From: Vicia villosa
Lineage: Eukaryota; Streptophyta; Magnoliopsida; Fabales; Fabaceae
Reading direction: 5' to 3'
NCBI RefSeq assembly: GCF_029867415.1
Contig: NW_026705917.1
Coordinates: 251,001-315,000, forward strand
DNA length: 64,000 bases
The translations under genes and the position numbers were made by a program. The notes under the pieces were generated by a model. It made no database searches, was not told the origin of the DNA, and saw only the letters and a program-made list of their open reading frames with translations. Below are positions 46,794 through 55,761 of this stretch, piece after piece; position 1 is the stretch's first letter, and each line of letters opens with the position of its first letter.

Positions 46794-46931
46794 CCGACCC
46801 ACTCCCATTCATTCAAAACATTCCATTCTTGCATTCCCTCTCATTCTCATCACATTTGGTACGGCTAACCCTAGTTTCTCAAACTCAAAATTGTTCAAAA
46901 ATCATCCCTCTCACACAAAGCATCTCCAACC

Positions 46932-48353
46932 ATGCCTCCAAAATCAAGAAAAGGAAAGGAAATTGCTTCTAGTTCATCATCTCAACCGGTAAGTGCTCTT
47001 GTTCATCCTGATTGTAGAGAAAATTTTGAGAAGTGGCAGATGAAAAGAAAAATTGTTAAGCAATATACCTATGATCCAAATCTTGTCGAAAACATGCATA
47101 TCCCTGATGTCGCTGCTTTGATTGAACATCAAAATATTCATCCCTTAGTGCAATGTGATACTCCGTACTGTGAAAATACCGTTAGGGCTTTCTATGCAGG
47201 ATTTACAAAAGGGGATGGTTGCAATTTCCGCTTCAAAATGGGCTCTAGGTCGCATGTTGTTGACAAACGGGTTTGGATTAGTATTTTTGGTCTGAAAATT
47301 GTAGGTGATGAACTCTGTATGGTAGACGGGGATGTACCGGGAAACTATGACCATGAGGCCTACATGAAGACTATTCTCAAAGACCCTTCCGTATTTGACA
47401 GATCTAATGAAACAATAACAGCCGGTCATCTGAAGCGAGATCCTAGGCTCTTGAATTGGGTAATCTCAAGAATCATTCGACCAAGGGCAGGAGGATATTC
47501 GCGAATTGAAAGGAATGAAGTGGTGCTCATGTATCTGCTGCAAAATAGAACACGTTTACACTGGCCTCACTTCCTAGCTGCTAAGTTTCATGAGGTCAAA
47601 CAGAAAACTACAGCCCTGTGTTATGGATCAATCATTCAAACAATTGTCAATCACTTCGGTATGCGACTTGATCACTTACACTACACTCGCATACATCAAT
47701 CTCAAGAATTCTCACAAACCACCTTGACTCTTATGGGATATCATTGGAATCCTGTTAGGAAAACCTATTACCTCATTCAAAAGGGAACAGGGAAGGTTAT
47801 CTACAACTATGATGATCCCACGGAGTTTGGAAACAATGTAGGAAATGAGGAAGAGGGAAATGATCAAGAAATAGCAAATGATGAGGATCAAACCATGGAA
47901 GACATAGCTCATGACACGGATCCAAATTGGCAATATGTTCCATCTCAAGAGGAAGAAATTCCTTGGGGATACACTGCTCCACCTCCTCCTGATCAATCCA
48001 ACATAGTGTCTATGCTTGAAGCTATGCAACTTCAACAACAGCAGAATTTTGAAACACAGCAACTTCAGTTCCAAACCATGCAGCAGCTTCAACAAGATAG
48101 GTATGATGAACAACAACGTCAATATCAATCGCTATATAGTTTGGTTCAAGACCACAAAAACGATTTTGAGACTTTTGCTTCCAACTCTACTCTAAGACAG
48201 AATCAGTTTGAGGAAACGGCATTGCATCGTCATGCAAACATAAGTCAAAGCTTCAATACTCTTAACATGTCTGTGATGGATCTGTTGGAACAAGTTGAAG
48301 AAGATCGGCCTCATACATTTCAAAGAGGAAGAGGAAGAAGGGGCAGGCGTTAG
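46932..48353 (+). CDS. E5 third ORF: putative plant transposon protein, 473 aa
   Basis: An intact ORF from ATG 46932 (MPPKSRKGKE start) to 48353, on the sense strand after the pol scrap. The N-terminus is basic and Ser-rich. Residues about 75-260 resemble the putative plant transposon protein domain, as recalled from plant elements (AFYAGFTK, DPRLLNWVISRIIRP, NHFGMRLDHL). Then come an acidic segment, a Gln-rich coiled-coil stretch (about 350-440) and an Arg-rich tail RGRGRRGRR. No signal peptide or membrane span is evident, so it is not a typical envelope. The basic ends would suit nucleic-acid binding. It is the only intact ORF in the nest, with a phased array just upstream. Function unknown. 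Confidence 0.8.
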   Translation: MPPKSRKGKEIASSSSSQPVSALVHPDCRENFEKWQMKRKIVKQYTYDPNLVENMHIPDVAALIEHQNIHPLVQCDTPYCENTVRAFYAGFTKGDGCNFRFKMGSRSHVVDKRVWISIFGLKIVGDELCMVDGDVPGNYDHEAYMKTILKDPSVFDRSNETITAGHLKRDPRLLNWVISRIIRPRAGGYSRIERNEVVLMYLLQNRTRLHWPHFLAAKFHEVKQKTTALCYGSIIQTIVNHFGMRLDHLHYTRIHQSQEFSQTTLTLMGYHWNPVRKTYYLIQKGTGKVIYNYDDPTEFGNNVGNEEEGNDQEIANDEDQTMEDIAHDTDPNWQYVPSQEEEIPWGYTAPPPPDQSNIVSMLEAMQLQQQQNFETQQLQFQTMQQLQQDRYDEQQRQYQSLYSLVQDHKNDFETFASNSTLRQNQFEETALHRHANISQSFNTLNMSVMDLLEQVEEDRPHTFQRGRGRRGRR

Positions 48354-48780
48354 GATGGATTCTTCATCATATCATCATTTCATTGCATTTCATTTCATTA
48401 AGCATTATGTTAAAATTCTATATGATGTAGTACTTTTTTTTGTGTTATTTTCTATAATTCTCTTGGACCACTATGTATGTTGTGGTGTTTCCTTAAAACA
48501 TGATTGGCTCTTATTGGTTCAATATCTACATATTATCTATTACTATGAATGTCGATATCTTCTTTATATTTTTCTTGTTACTCTCCTACTTTGTTTCCTT
48601 GTTTCTCTTTTTGATGTTGTCAAAGGGGGAGATGGATGCAAGAGATGCTGAGTGTACGGGGGAGCTTTGTGAAGAGATTGCTTGGTTGAGAGATAGATGC
48701 TGGATGTACGGGGGAGCCTTGTTGAGTCTTCATCACTTACTTTTTGACTATTGGTTTGCCATCATCAAAAAGGGGGAGTA
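48354..48780 (+). other. E5 3' non-coding region and polypurine tract
   Basis: About 420 bp without a gene. Two imperfect copies of GTACGGGGGAGC(T/C)TTG occur near 48655 and 48708. The tract AAAAAGGGGGAGTA at 48767-48780 abuts the LTR. Confidence 0.8.
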
Positions 48781-50210
48781 TGTGAATACAAGATTACACT
48801 CAAAGATGTTTTTGATTTATGGCAAACTCAAATGAGCATCCAAACAAAGCACAGGATGATCTACTATGCATATAGGTCGACTCAACACAAGCTGAACAAG
48901 AAAAATGCAGAAAATCAGCAGTTAGGTCGACCTACTGTCAACCCAGGTCGACCTAAAATGAAGAAAAATACATATACTGCTGCCAGGTCGACCTACATAA
49001 CAACTAGGTCGACCTAATCTAAGGAAATGGTCCCAGAACGCATCAGAAGAGGATTCTGGTCGACCTACCTCTTCAACAGGTCGACCTAATTGGGAGCAAA
49101 CTTCAGCAAGCACTGCTAGGTCGACCTAACCTCTACAAGAGGTCGACCTAACTGGTCAAGAAAGTCCAAAATTCAGTTATTCTTGGTTCCAACTGTTATG
49201 CAATCATATATATTATGCAAGGGTTAATTATTCAACAACACCAACGACTGAAAGATACACAAACGCTTCTCATCTTCGTTCTTCATCATCTCCAACACAA
49301 TTACACATAATCATTCTTGCATTGCGGGTTAGTGATGAGTTCGATAACGTCCATGGAACGGAATTGAAGATTCCTAGTGGGTGAAGGTTTGTGGGGTTTG
49401 TTGGTGAATAAAATCTGCGGGTTTTGTCCTCCACGACGGGTGGTTCTTGGGGGTTTTTATCAAGAGGCGTTCATTGAGGATTCGGCTGAGTGTAACGATT
49501 GAGGAACGGGGAGTTCAAGGAATCAAGACACTGCAGAAGGGAATCAAAGTGAAGCTCTTGGATAACCTTGATCTTGCTCAAGATTACGGGGGAAGAAGAT
49601 TCAAAGGATCGACATAATTGGTTTATCGTTTATCGCTTTGTTATCTTCTTTGTATATACTACTTTCAACATTAATGAAAGATTACCCAATTTCAATTTGG
49701 AATTGGGGGCAGACCTAGTCGTAGCGAGGACGATCGACGAACTGCCTAAACAAATATCGTGTTCTTGTCGCTTTTACCTTTTCACTTACTTTCTGTTCAT
49801 AATTGGTTATAATAGCAAATTGATCAACGATTCGAGTGTTAAGATTGTGAATTAAGTACTTACATAAACATCACAATCTACCACACATTGAATTACCTTC
49901 AATTTGATCATTATCACCAAGTGTTTGTATATTTGTTTCTATCACTCTTACTGCATTGCAAACATTGTCCATCATACAAAAAGTTAATCTGATTTTCAAT
50001 AAGAGAAACGCTTTGATTCTGCAACATATACTCTTATCATTCAACTCAAGTCTTTGACTGGTTTTTAAACACATATATAATCGTTTCGATAGTGGTTCGG
50101 AATAGACGCGAGTCGATTCAGAATCACTTCCGCTGAAAAGTCGTTTAAATCCGTAAAACTGTGAACGATCTATTCACCCCCCCTCTAGATCCTAAGGCCA
50201 GCGTCTAACA
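48781..50210 (+). repeat. 3' LTR of E5 with the phased palindrome array
   Basis: 1430 bp, offset 6120 from the 5' LTR. The AGGTCGACCT array is at 48874-49149 with all nine spacings unchanged. The six differences from the 5' LTR are all outside the GTCGAC cores. Confidence 0.93.
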
Positions 50211-50215
50211 AATAT

Positions 50216-50288
50216 GAATGTTAAACCCCACGGCTCCAAATTTGGTATTCCCTTAAAGAAATGATCAGGCAAATTTTGGGGTATAACA
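50216..50288 (-). repeat. Terminal 73 bp of the Ogre-like 5' LTR
   Basis: Continues the LTR broken at 42660 and ends GGGGTATAACA at 50288, followed by the ATGAT duplication. Confidence 0.88.
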
Positions 50289-50900
50289 ATGATAAGTACA
50301 TTCATGCAGAAGCCAAAGGTATCACACCTAGCAGCGGCGAAGAGGATACTGAGGTATCTGAAAGGAACTCTCGACTATGGCATTATGTTTCCTGCAGCTG
50401 ATGAGGGAAAAGAATGCAAATTAGTGGGCTACACCCACTCGAGTTGGTGTAGTGATTCTGAGGATAGAAAATCCACAGCTGGTTATGTGTTTATGTTAGG
50501 TGGTGCACCGGTTGCTTGGAGTTCGAGAAAGGAACAAGTAGTGGCATTATCATCATGCGAAGCAGAGTATATAGCTGCTTCTCTTTGTGCATGTCAAGCA
50601 ACATGGATGGTGAACTTGGTCGAAGAGATAACAGGTAAAGATCATGGAGCAATTACCATGAAGATCGACAGCATGTCAGCTATCAATCTGGCGAAGAACC
50701 CGATAGCACATGGTCGAAGCAAGCACATCGAAATGAGGTTCCACTATCTTCGAGAGCAAGTAGCTAAAGGGAAGATGAATTTGGAACACTGCAGAACTGA
50801 GAATCAGATTACAGATATCATGACGAAGGGAGTGCTGGTTGAAATATTCAGAAGACTAAGAGCTATGATGAACATAGACAGCATAGACACAATGAATTAG
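50289..50900 (+). pseudogene. Tork-like RT end and RNase H, separated from its 5' half
   Basis: Continues the RT cut at 29934 (FMQKPKVSHLAAAKRIL) into RNase H with SSCEAEYIA and SKHIEMRFHYLRE; the frame is open to the TAG ending at 50900. The first RNase H acidic position reads THSSWCSD where copia proteins usually have DAD/DSD. Typical copia end of about 200 residues. Confidence 0.85.
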
Positions 50901-50906
50901 GTGGTG

Positions 50907-51357
50907 TGTTAAATTATAATTCCTTGTGTCAAACAAAAAAAGATTTGATTTTGTGTCGAAGTGTGTAACAGTTTGTTACACATAAGTTTGTTTTTAAATC
51001 TAGATAGATTTGATTTAGATTTAAAATAGATTAGATTTGATTTAGTTCCAAAATAGGGTATTTTGGGCTTTTATAGTTTTGGGTTTTGGCTTAGGGAGAA
51101 AGCTAACCTAAATCTATAAATAGGGAGTAACCCTTATTATTTGTAATCAAGTCATTAACCTGTATTCACAGAAGTTGCAGTTGCAACTGAATAACAGAAT
51201 TTTCACAGTTTGTGGACAGAGAGAAACTCTGCAGAAAATACTTTCTTCTTCTCTCTTAATTTCCGCAAACCCTAATCCTACTTTTGTTCTTATTTTTCTT
51301 CATTGTCATCTTTAACGATAAGGAATTACTCAAAGGTTTGAGAGTCTAATTCCAACA
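50907..51357 (+). repeat. 3' LTR of the Tork-like element
   Basis: 451 bp from TGTTAAATTA to TTCCAACA, a short LTR as in Tork elements. TATAAATAG is at 51115-51123. The likely target duplication is ATCAT (51358-51362), unproven because the left end is absent. Confidence 0.8.
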
Positions 51358-52905
51358 ATCATCTTCACTACTTAATCATCATCACTAAACCTTCGAATCT
51401 CAATTTCCCGTCTCCACCACCTTCATGTTGCTTCAAAGAGAGGATATTCTCTGAGTTTATTTCTCAAAGAACCATATTGGCTTCGCAATCGAGTTCCAAG
51501 ATTCAAGAGCTTGTTGAAGTTTTCCGAAGACACGCTTGCGGTTCTTCGTCGGGTAAATTCTCCTGAATCCTTGTCTCAGCATGTTAGATACTATGACTAG
51601 GGCAAGTAGTGATTAACACCGAATGTTTGTATGCTGCATTCTTGATTTTCTATTTCCGGTTCCGAATTTTTGTTGCAATGGTTCTTGATGATAGAGCATT
51701 TGTATGTTAAAAGTAACCATCGATTCGAACTCCTCGTGAATTTTTGAGTGAGAGAGTGGTTGAGTTTTATTTTTTCTAGACTGTGCACGTCACTCTCTGG
51801 CGGAGTGTGATCGGAAGGGATGATCGGAGATGGCTCCGGCAGCCCTGTATGCAAGCCCTGGGCGTGCCATGCGGCCATTGGCTCATGTTATCAACCGTAG
51901 GCCAATCATCTTTTTTTCTTTTTATTAATTCTGCAATTATTTGATTTTTGGGAATAACGTTTCATTTAGGTGACAATGGGGGATTGGGCCCTGGAACTTT
52001 TGTCCTTTAGTGACTTAAAACCCACTTGACCAATTGATGTTAGTGCATTGTATTTTTCATGTCACGTTTTAATACGCCAACCATAATGTAAATAAATGCA
52101 TAATGATGATTAATAATGAAGGATGAAATAATAATTTGAAACGATGGTGAGGGTTTGGTGTTGGGCCGTGAATAAGTGGGCATGGTTCTTTTACTGGAAT
52201 ACACATTCATTTTTGCTGGTGATAACACACATTGTAGTAATTGGGCCAAGCGTTTTATGTTTTACACCCTCATGTAGAGAGCTCAGTGCACCATATACCT
52301 AATTCTAGTTCATTTTCCTAATACTAACACACCCTCCCTGAGGCAGTTTTTTTAGTTTTTTGTTCATAAATTGTTTTTTTTTTCAATTTTAGTTTGATAG
52401 TCCAATTTTCCCTCCAATAAATAATAAAAAATATAATTTCTGACCAATTAGTTTTTAGGAACCCATGAATATTTTTAGGTTCTTTTAATTGATTTGTTTT
52501 GGTTATATTTTCCTTCAATTTTGATTAGTCAATAATAATAAAATACATAGTTTTTAGCTTTAATTCTAGAAAATAGTCTTAAACATGAATAAAAAAATAC
52601 CTTTGTGATTGTAAATATTTCCTTAATAGTTTAGATTTTATTTTCCTTATTTTTGTGAATATCTTCAATATTTTGTGAAATGTCTAAAATACCCCTAGTT
52701 GTTAAAGTTGACTTTAGTCAACTTAAATGACTTTTTCCCATTCCTTTTGCTTTGTTAATTCCCTTTAGATCTTAGTTTAGTTCTTAATTAGGATTTAGAC
52801 TTGCAAATAATCATTAGGCTATACTTAGGCTAGTCTCCCCCATTTCATTTCTTTTTCTTTTCAACATTAAAACACTTAATTAATAAAGAGGCGAATCACA
52901 CTTTA
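51358..52905. other. Unassigned DNA next to the nest, with one possible exon
   Basis: A frame open from about 51425 to the TGA near 51567 (CCFKERIFSEFISQRTIL...) carries a GTAAAT donor-like site after GGTTCTTCGTCG near 51550. I cannot identify a protein. The rest to 52905 is AT-rich with no gene found; a stretch near 51780-51890 is less AT-rich. Confidence 0.35.
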
Positions 52906-52907
52906 CT

Positions 52908-53165
52908 AATAGTGGGAGAGAAATGAGTGGGATTTATTCTCTAATCTGTTTCTCAATCACTTAGTGGAAGAGAAATGAGTGAGATTTATTCCCTAATCTA
53001 TTTCTCAATCACTATATAATGGGAGAAATGAGTGGGATTTATTCCCTAATCTGTTTCTCAATCACTTAGTCGAAGAGAAATGAGTGAGATTTATTCCCTA
53101 ATCTATTTCTCAATCACTATATAATGGGAGAAATGAGTGGAATCCATTCCCTAATCTGTTTCTCT
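52908..53165. repeat. 52/53-bp tandem repeat with a 105-bp two-unit period
   Basis: AAATGAGTG starts at 52921, 52973, 53026, 53078 and 53131, alternating 52 and 53 bp. Alternate units carry GTGGGATTTATT or GTGAGATTTATT and CTGTTTCTC or CTATTTCTC, so the real period is a dimer. Confidence 0.9.
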
Positions 53166-53369
53166 ACCATTATACACTCTTATGTGATTCAACTCGCAAA
53201 ACAATTCCCCTTAAAAAAATACCCAATCAAAACACTTAAAATACCTAATAATGGTTCAAAATTAAAACAAAGTAGAAAGATGATGAGTGACCCCGTAGTG
53301 GGAATCGTTCATCATCCTTCTACAATTAAAAGACACAAACCAATGTTCCTTCTCTTCTAAGAACAAGTT

Positions 53370-53759
53370 AAGTCCATTCCATACTTAGGCGTGTAAGTCT
53401 CCCAAGGTCGAGCATCGTGGATTGTGACCTGAAAAGGATACGTAGGCATCAAGTCGCGGGGCTTGAACGAGCACAATTATAAATATTCTTTCTTTTCCTT
53501 GTATTTATTTTGCATTCATCCGCATGTAGGCTTAGATATAGATTACACCCTTTAGATAGAAACAAACATAGGTGGATACCATCGAGTACGATGGGCGCGA
53601 GGGGTGCTAGTACCTTCCTCTTGCGTAACCGACTCCCGTACCCTGATCTCTGGTCGAAAGACCTTGCTCTTATTCTTTGTTAAGTTTTCTGATATTCCTT
53701 TCCCTTTTGGAATAAATATATTAGTGGCGACTCTTTTCATTTTTCGCGAGCGTGCGACA
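53370..53759 (-). repeat. Fragment of an Ogre/Tat-type LTR
   Basis: Minus strand begins TGTCGCACGCTCGCG at 53759, preceded by a purine-rich AGGAAG. The block CGAGTACGATGGGCGCGAGG (plus strand near 53583) is recalled from legume Ogre-like LTRs. The far end of the LTR was not found. Confidence 0.45.
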
Positions 53760-53924
53760 GGCGGGACTTCCTTCGAGCCCTCAGACAAGACTTGTGATCA
53801 TATCTTTCGAACATGATATGTGTTACGCCTCTTAGGCGTGATTCTTGAGTCTGGTCCCACCCGAGGAAACACTAAGTCCCCTAGGCGAGATTTTGATAGC
53901 TTATTCATATTGCCATATATGGTG

Positions 53925-54225
53925 GCAAGGATATTCATCATGAATTACAACATATAAAGTATTGCCTCAAGGGACAGTAATGATATTCGTCATGAAGTCC
54001 ATCATATAAAGTATTTTCTCTAGGGACTGAAAAGATTTTTTTCATGAAGTTCAGCATAAGAAATGATGCCTTGAAGAGCAACAAGGATCTTCGCCATGAA
54101 GTCCAACATAAGAAATATTTCCTCGAGGAGCGGCAAGGATCTTCGCCATGAAGTGTAGCATAAAAAATGTTTCCTCGAGGGACGACAATGATCTTCGTCA
54201 TGAAGTCCAACATATAAAACAGTCA
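53925..54225. repeat. About 54-60 bp degenerate tandem repeat
   Basis: Five or six copies of GATCTTCGCCATGAAGTCCA followed by AACATAA and a CTCGAGG-like word, more diverged at the left. It lies between integrase and LTR on the minus strand, the position of Ogre hypervariable 3' repeats. Confidence 0.75.
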
Positions 54226-54299
54226 GAAGAAAACATCCCTCTGGGAAATAAATCGCTCAAGAATTTTTCATAGATACACAAACATGATGTTTATTAGAG

Positions 54300-55050
54300 A
54301 ATTACAAATAATTTAACTGTAATAATATCTTAAGTGGAGAGCATTCCAGGTCATGGGTAATAGCGGTCCTTCTAGTTCTTGTAACTTGTATGCTCTATGA
54401 GAAAGTTTCTAAAATATGTGGTGCAGTCCCTCCCAGTTAGGTTGTAACTTTCCCTCCGGGGTGGGTAAAACCATTTTTTCAAGATCAGGTTGCCTTCTTG
54501 CATTTATCTCGGCTTGATTCTTGAATTATATCTTCTGGCGGCGCTGTATTTGGAAGGAAACTCTCGGACATGGGCGACCTCCCTTATTTTGTCGATCAGG
54601 TTTGTCGCACACTTCAATCCTGTCTCATTTGCTTCTTCATTAAACTATGGTCTTTGCCACGAGGGCGTGTCATCCTCCACAGGTAGCATGACGTCCACTC
54701 TGTAGACAATGGAAAACAAGGTTTCTTCAGTGGTGGAATGAGGAGTGGTTTGGTACGAACATAATATCTCGGGGAGTAGTTCCTTCCATTAGCCATTGAC
54801 ATCGTCAAGCTTCTTCTTGAGTCCCTTCAACTTTGTTTACTGACTCGGCTTGACTGTTGGCTTGAAGGTGTACAACGGACACAAATTTTATTTGTACTCC
54901 CAAGTCTTTTCAAAAGTCGATGACCATAATACTGAAAAATTAAATCCCATCGTCGAAGATAATGGCTCCAGAGAGTCGCACATTATATTTTGCCAATAGA
55001 AAAGGCGCACTCTCTCCGCCGTGATTTTGGAGACAACTCTCTGAACTAGT
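54300..55050 (-). pseudogene. Relic of a Tat/Athila-type gypsy integrase
   Basis: The minus strand, read with frame changes, gives integrase core fragments: TAERVRLFYWQNI, a GLKKKLDD stretch, SYQTTPHSTTEETLF, VDVMLPVE, and a C-terminal EGPLLPMTW. Several stops occur. The preserved LPEI-SY-TTPHSTT block is diagnostic for Ty3/gypsy integrase. Together with the tandem repeat and LTR fragment to its left it forms the 3' end of one degraded element. Confidence 0.65.
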
Positions 55051-55579
55051 TAGACAAATACATCAATAAATTTTGTGTTCCACTATTTTGTTTGTATGTG
55101 TTTAGACTCTTCTAAAATACTTTTCAAGTTATATTAGATTACTTTTTTTTTCTATCTATTTGTGATTATAAATCATACAAATAATATACTATTTCATTAC
55201 AGATTGTATAAATTAAAAGGAAAAAAAATGTATTTTACTTTTATTTATAGACAAGAGCCATTCAAGCTCAAAAGCTTCTACAATATATAGGTTGAGGAAT
55301 GCCTAAATCTCCAAACAAAGACATGACAACAAATATATTTTAAGTTGTCTTCCATGCCTCCAATGAATTTAGAAGACTTGTCGATTGGAAACTAGTTTGA
55401 AGTTTTTGATATCTTATTATTAAAATGTTCACTTTTCTTTCATATATTATTGTTGCCAATGTCACTACTAGTGTTCACATTATATTGTAAATGTCATAGC
55501 TACTTATAATTTTCACATTATTGCTAATGTTTTAGGAGCTTTCTAAGTAAGTAAATTATCCAAAACCTCCATTTACATT

Positions 55580-55757
55580 GTTGTCTAGTATGAATTTTTG
55601 ATGGATTAGAATCCACAGAATCAGAATATGTGTTGAATGTTATGTCAAAGAAAGTTAAGGAGTTAGTTACATGTACACTATTGTCTAGTATGGATTTTTG
55701 ATGGACAAGAATCCACATAATCAGAATCATTGTTGAATGTTATGTCAAAGAAATTTT
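55580..55757 (+). repeat. Imperfect direct duplication, about 101-bp step
   Basis: TTGTCTAGTATGAATTTTTG to TTGAATGTTATGTCAAAGAAA occurs twice, near 55580 and 55680. The left TIR of the CACTA element begins just after the second copy. The stretch 55051-55580 is otherwise AT-rich with no gene seen. Confidence 0.8.
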
Positions 55758-55761
55758 TTAT

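Larger units (their letters stand above)
42661..50210 (+). mobile_element. E5: pol-deleted Sirevirus-like copia element with gag and an intact third ORF
   Basis: 7550 bp with perfect AATAT duplications at 42656-42660 and 50211-50215. LTRs are 42661-44094 (1434 bp) and 48781-50210 (1430 bp), differing by six substitutions and a C-run length (about 0.4 percent), so it is the youngest element here. It holds gag with one frameshift, a scrap of protease and RT, then a complete 473-codon third ORF. Movement would need pol from a relative. Confidence 0.93.
29935..50288 (-). mobile_element. Coding-less Ogre/Tat-like LTR retrotransposon (LARD type)
   Basis: Perfect ATGAT duplications at 29930-29934 and 50289-50293. 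The primer site is beside the right LTR, so the element reads on the minus strand: 5' LTR 39692-50288 (interrupted by E5), 3' LTR 29935-32977. The LTRs are 3043 and about 3042 bp and nearly identical. The internal 6.7 kb has no gag, protease, RT or integrase that I can find. The element is about 12.8 kb without E5. The Ogre/Tat link rests on the tRNA-Arg-like primer site and LTR ends; it would depend on an autonomous relative for movement. Confidence 0.83.
26676..51357 (+). mobile_element. Outermost layer: Tork-like Ty1/copia element, 5' part outside the window
   Basis: Coding order gag, zinc knuckle, protease, integrase, RT and RNase H, then a 451-bp 3' LTR. Its RT/RNase H is interrupted by the coding-less Ogre-like element (29935-50288), and removing that restores an RPDLAYSVGMI to FMQKPKVSHL transition typical of copia RT. 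Its 5' LTR lies left of the window, separated by the other Ogre-like element. It is the most decayed element of the nest, as expected for the oldest layer. Assignment to Tork rests on the short LTR and general protein style and is tentative. Confidence 0.8.

Noticed and set aside
48295..48835. ORFs after the E5 third ORF (hydrophobic, 111-118 codons)
   Set aside because: They are in the 3' non-coding region, overlap each other in different frames and run into the polypurine tract and LTR; no domain seen, although a short membrane-type peptide cannot be excluded.
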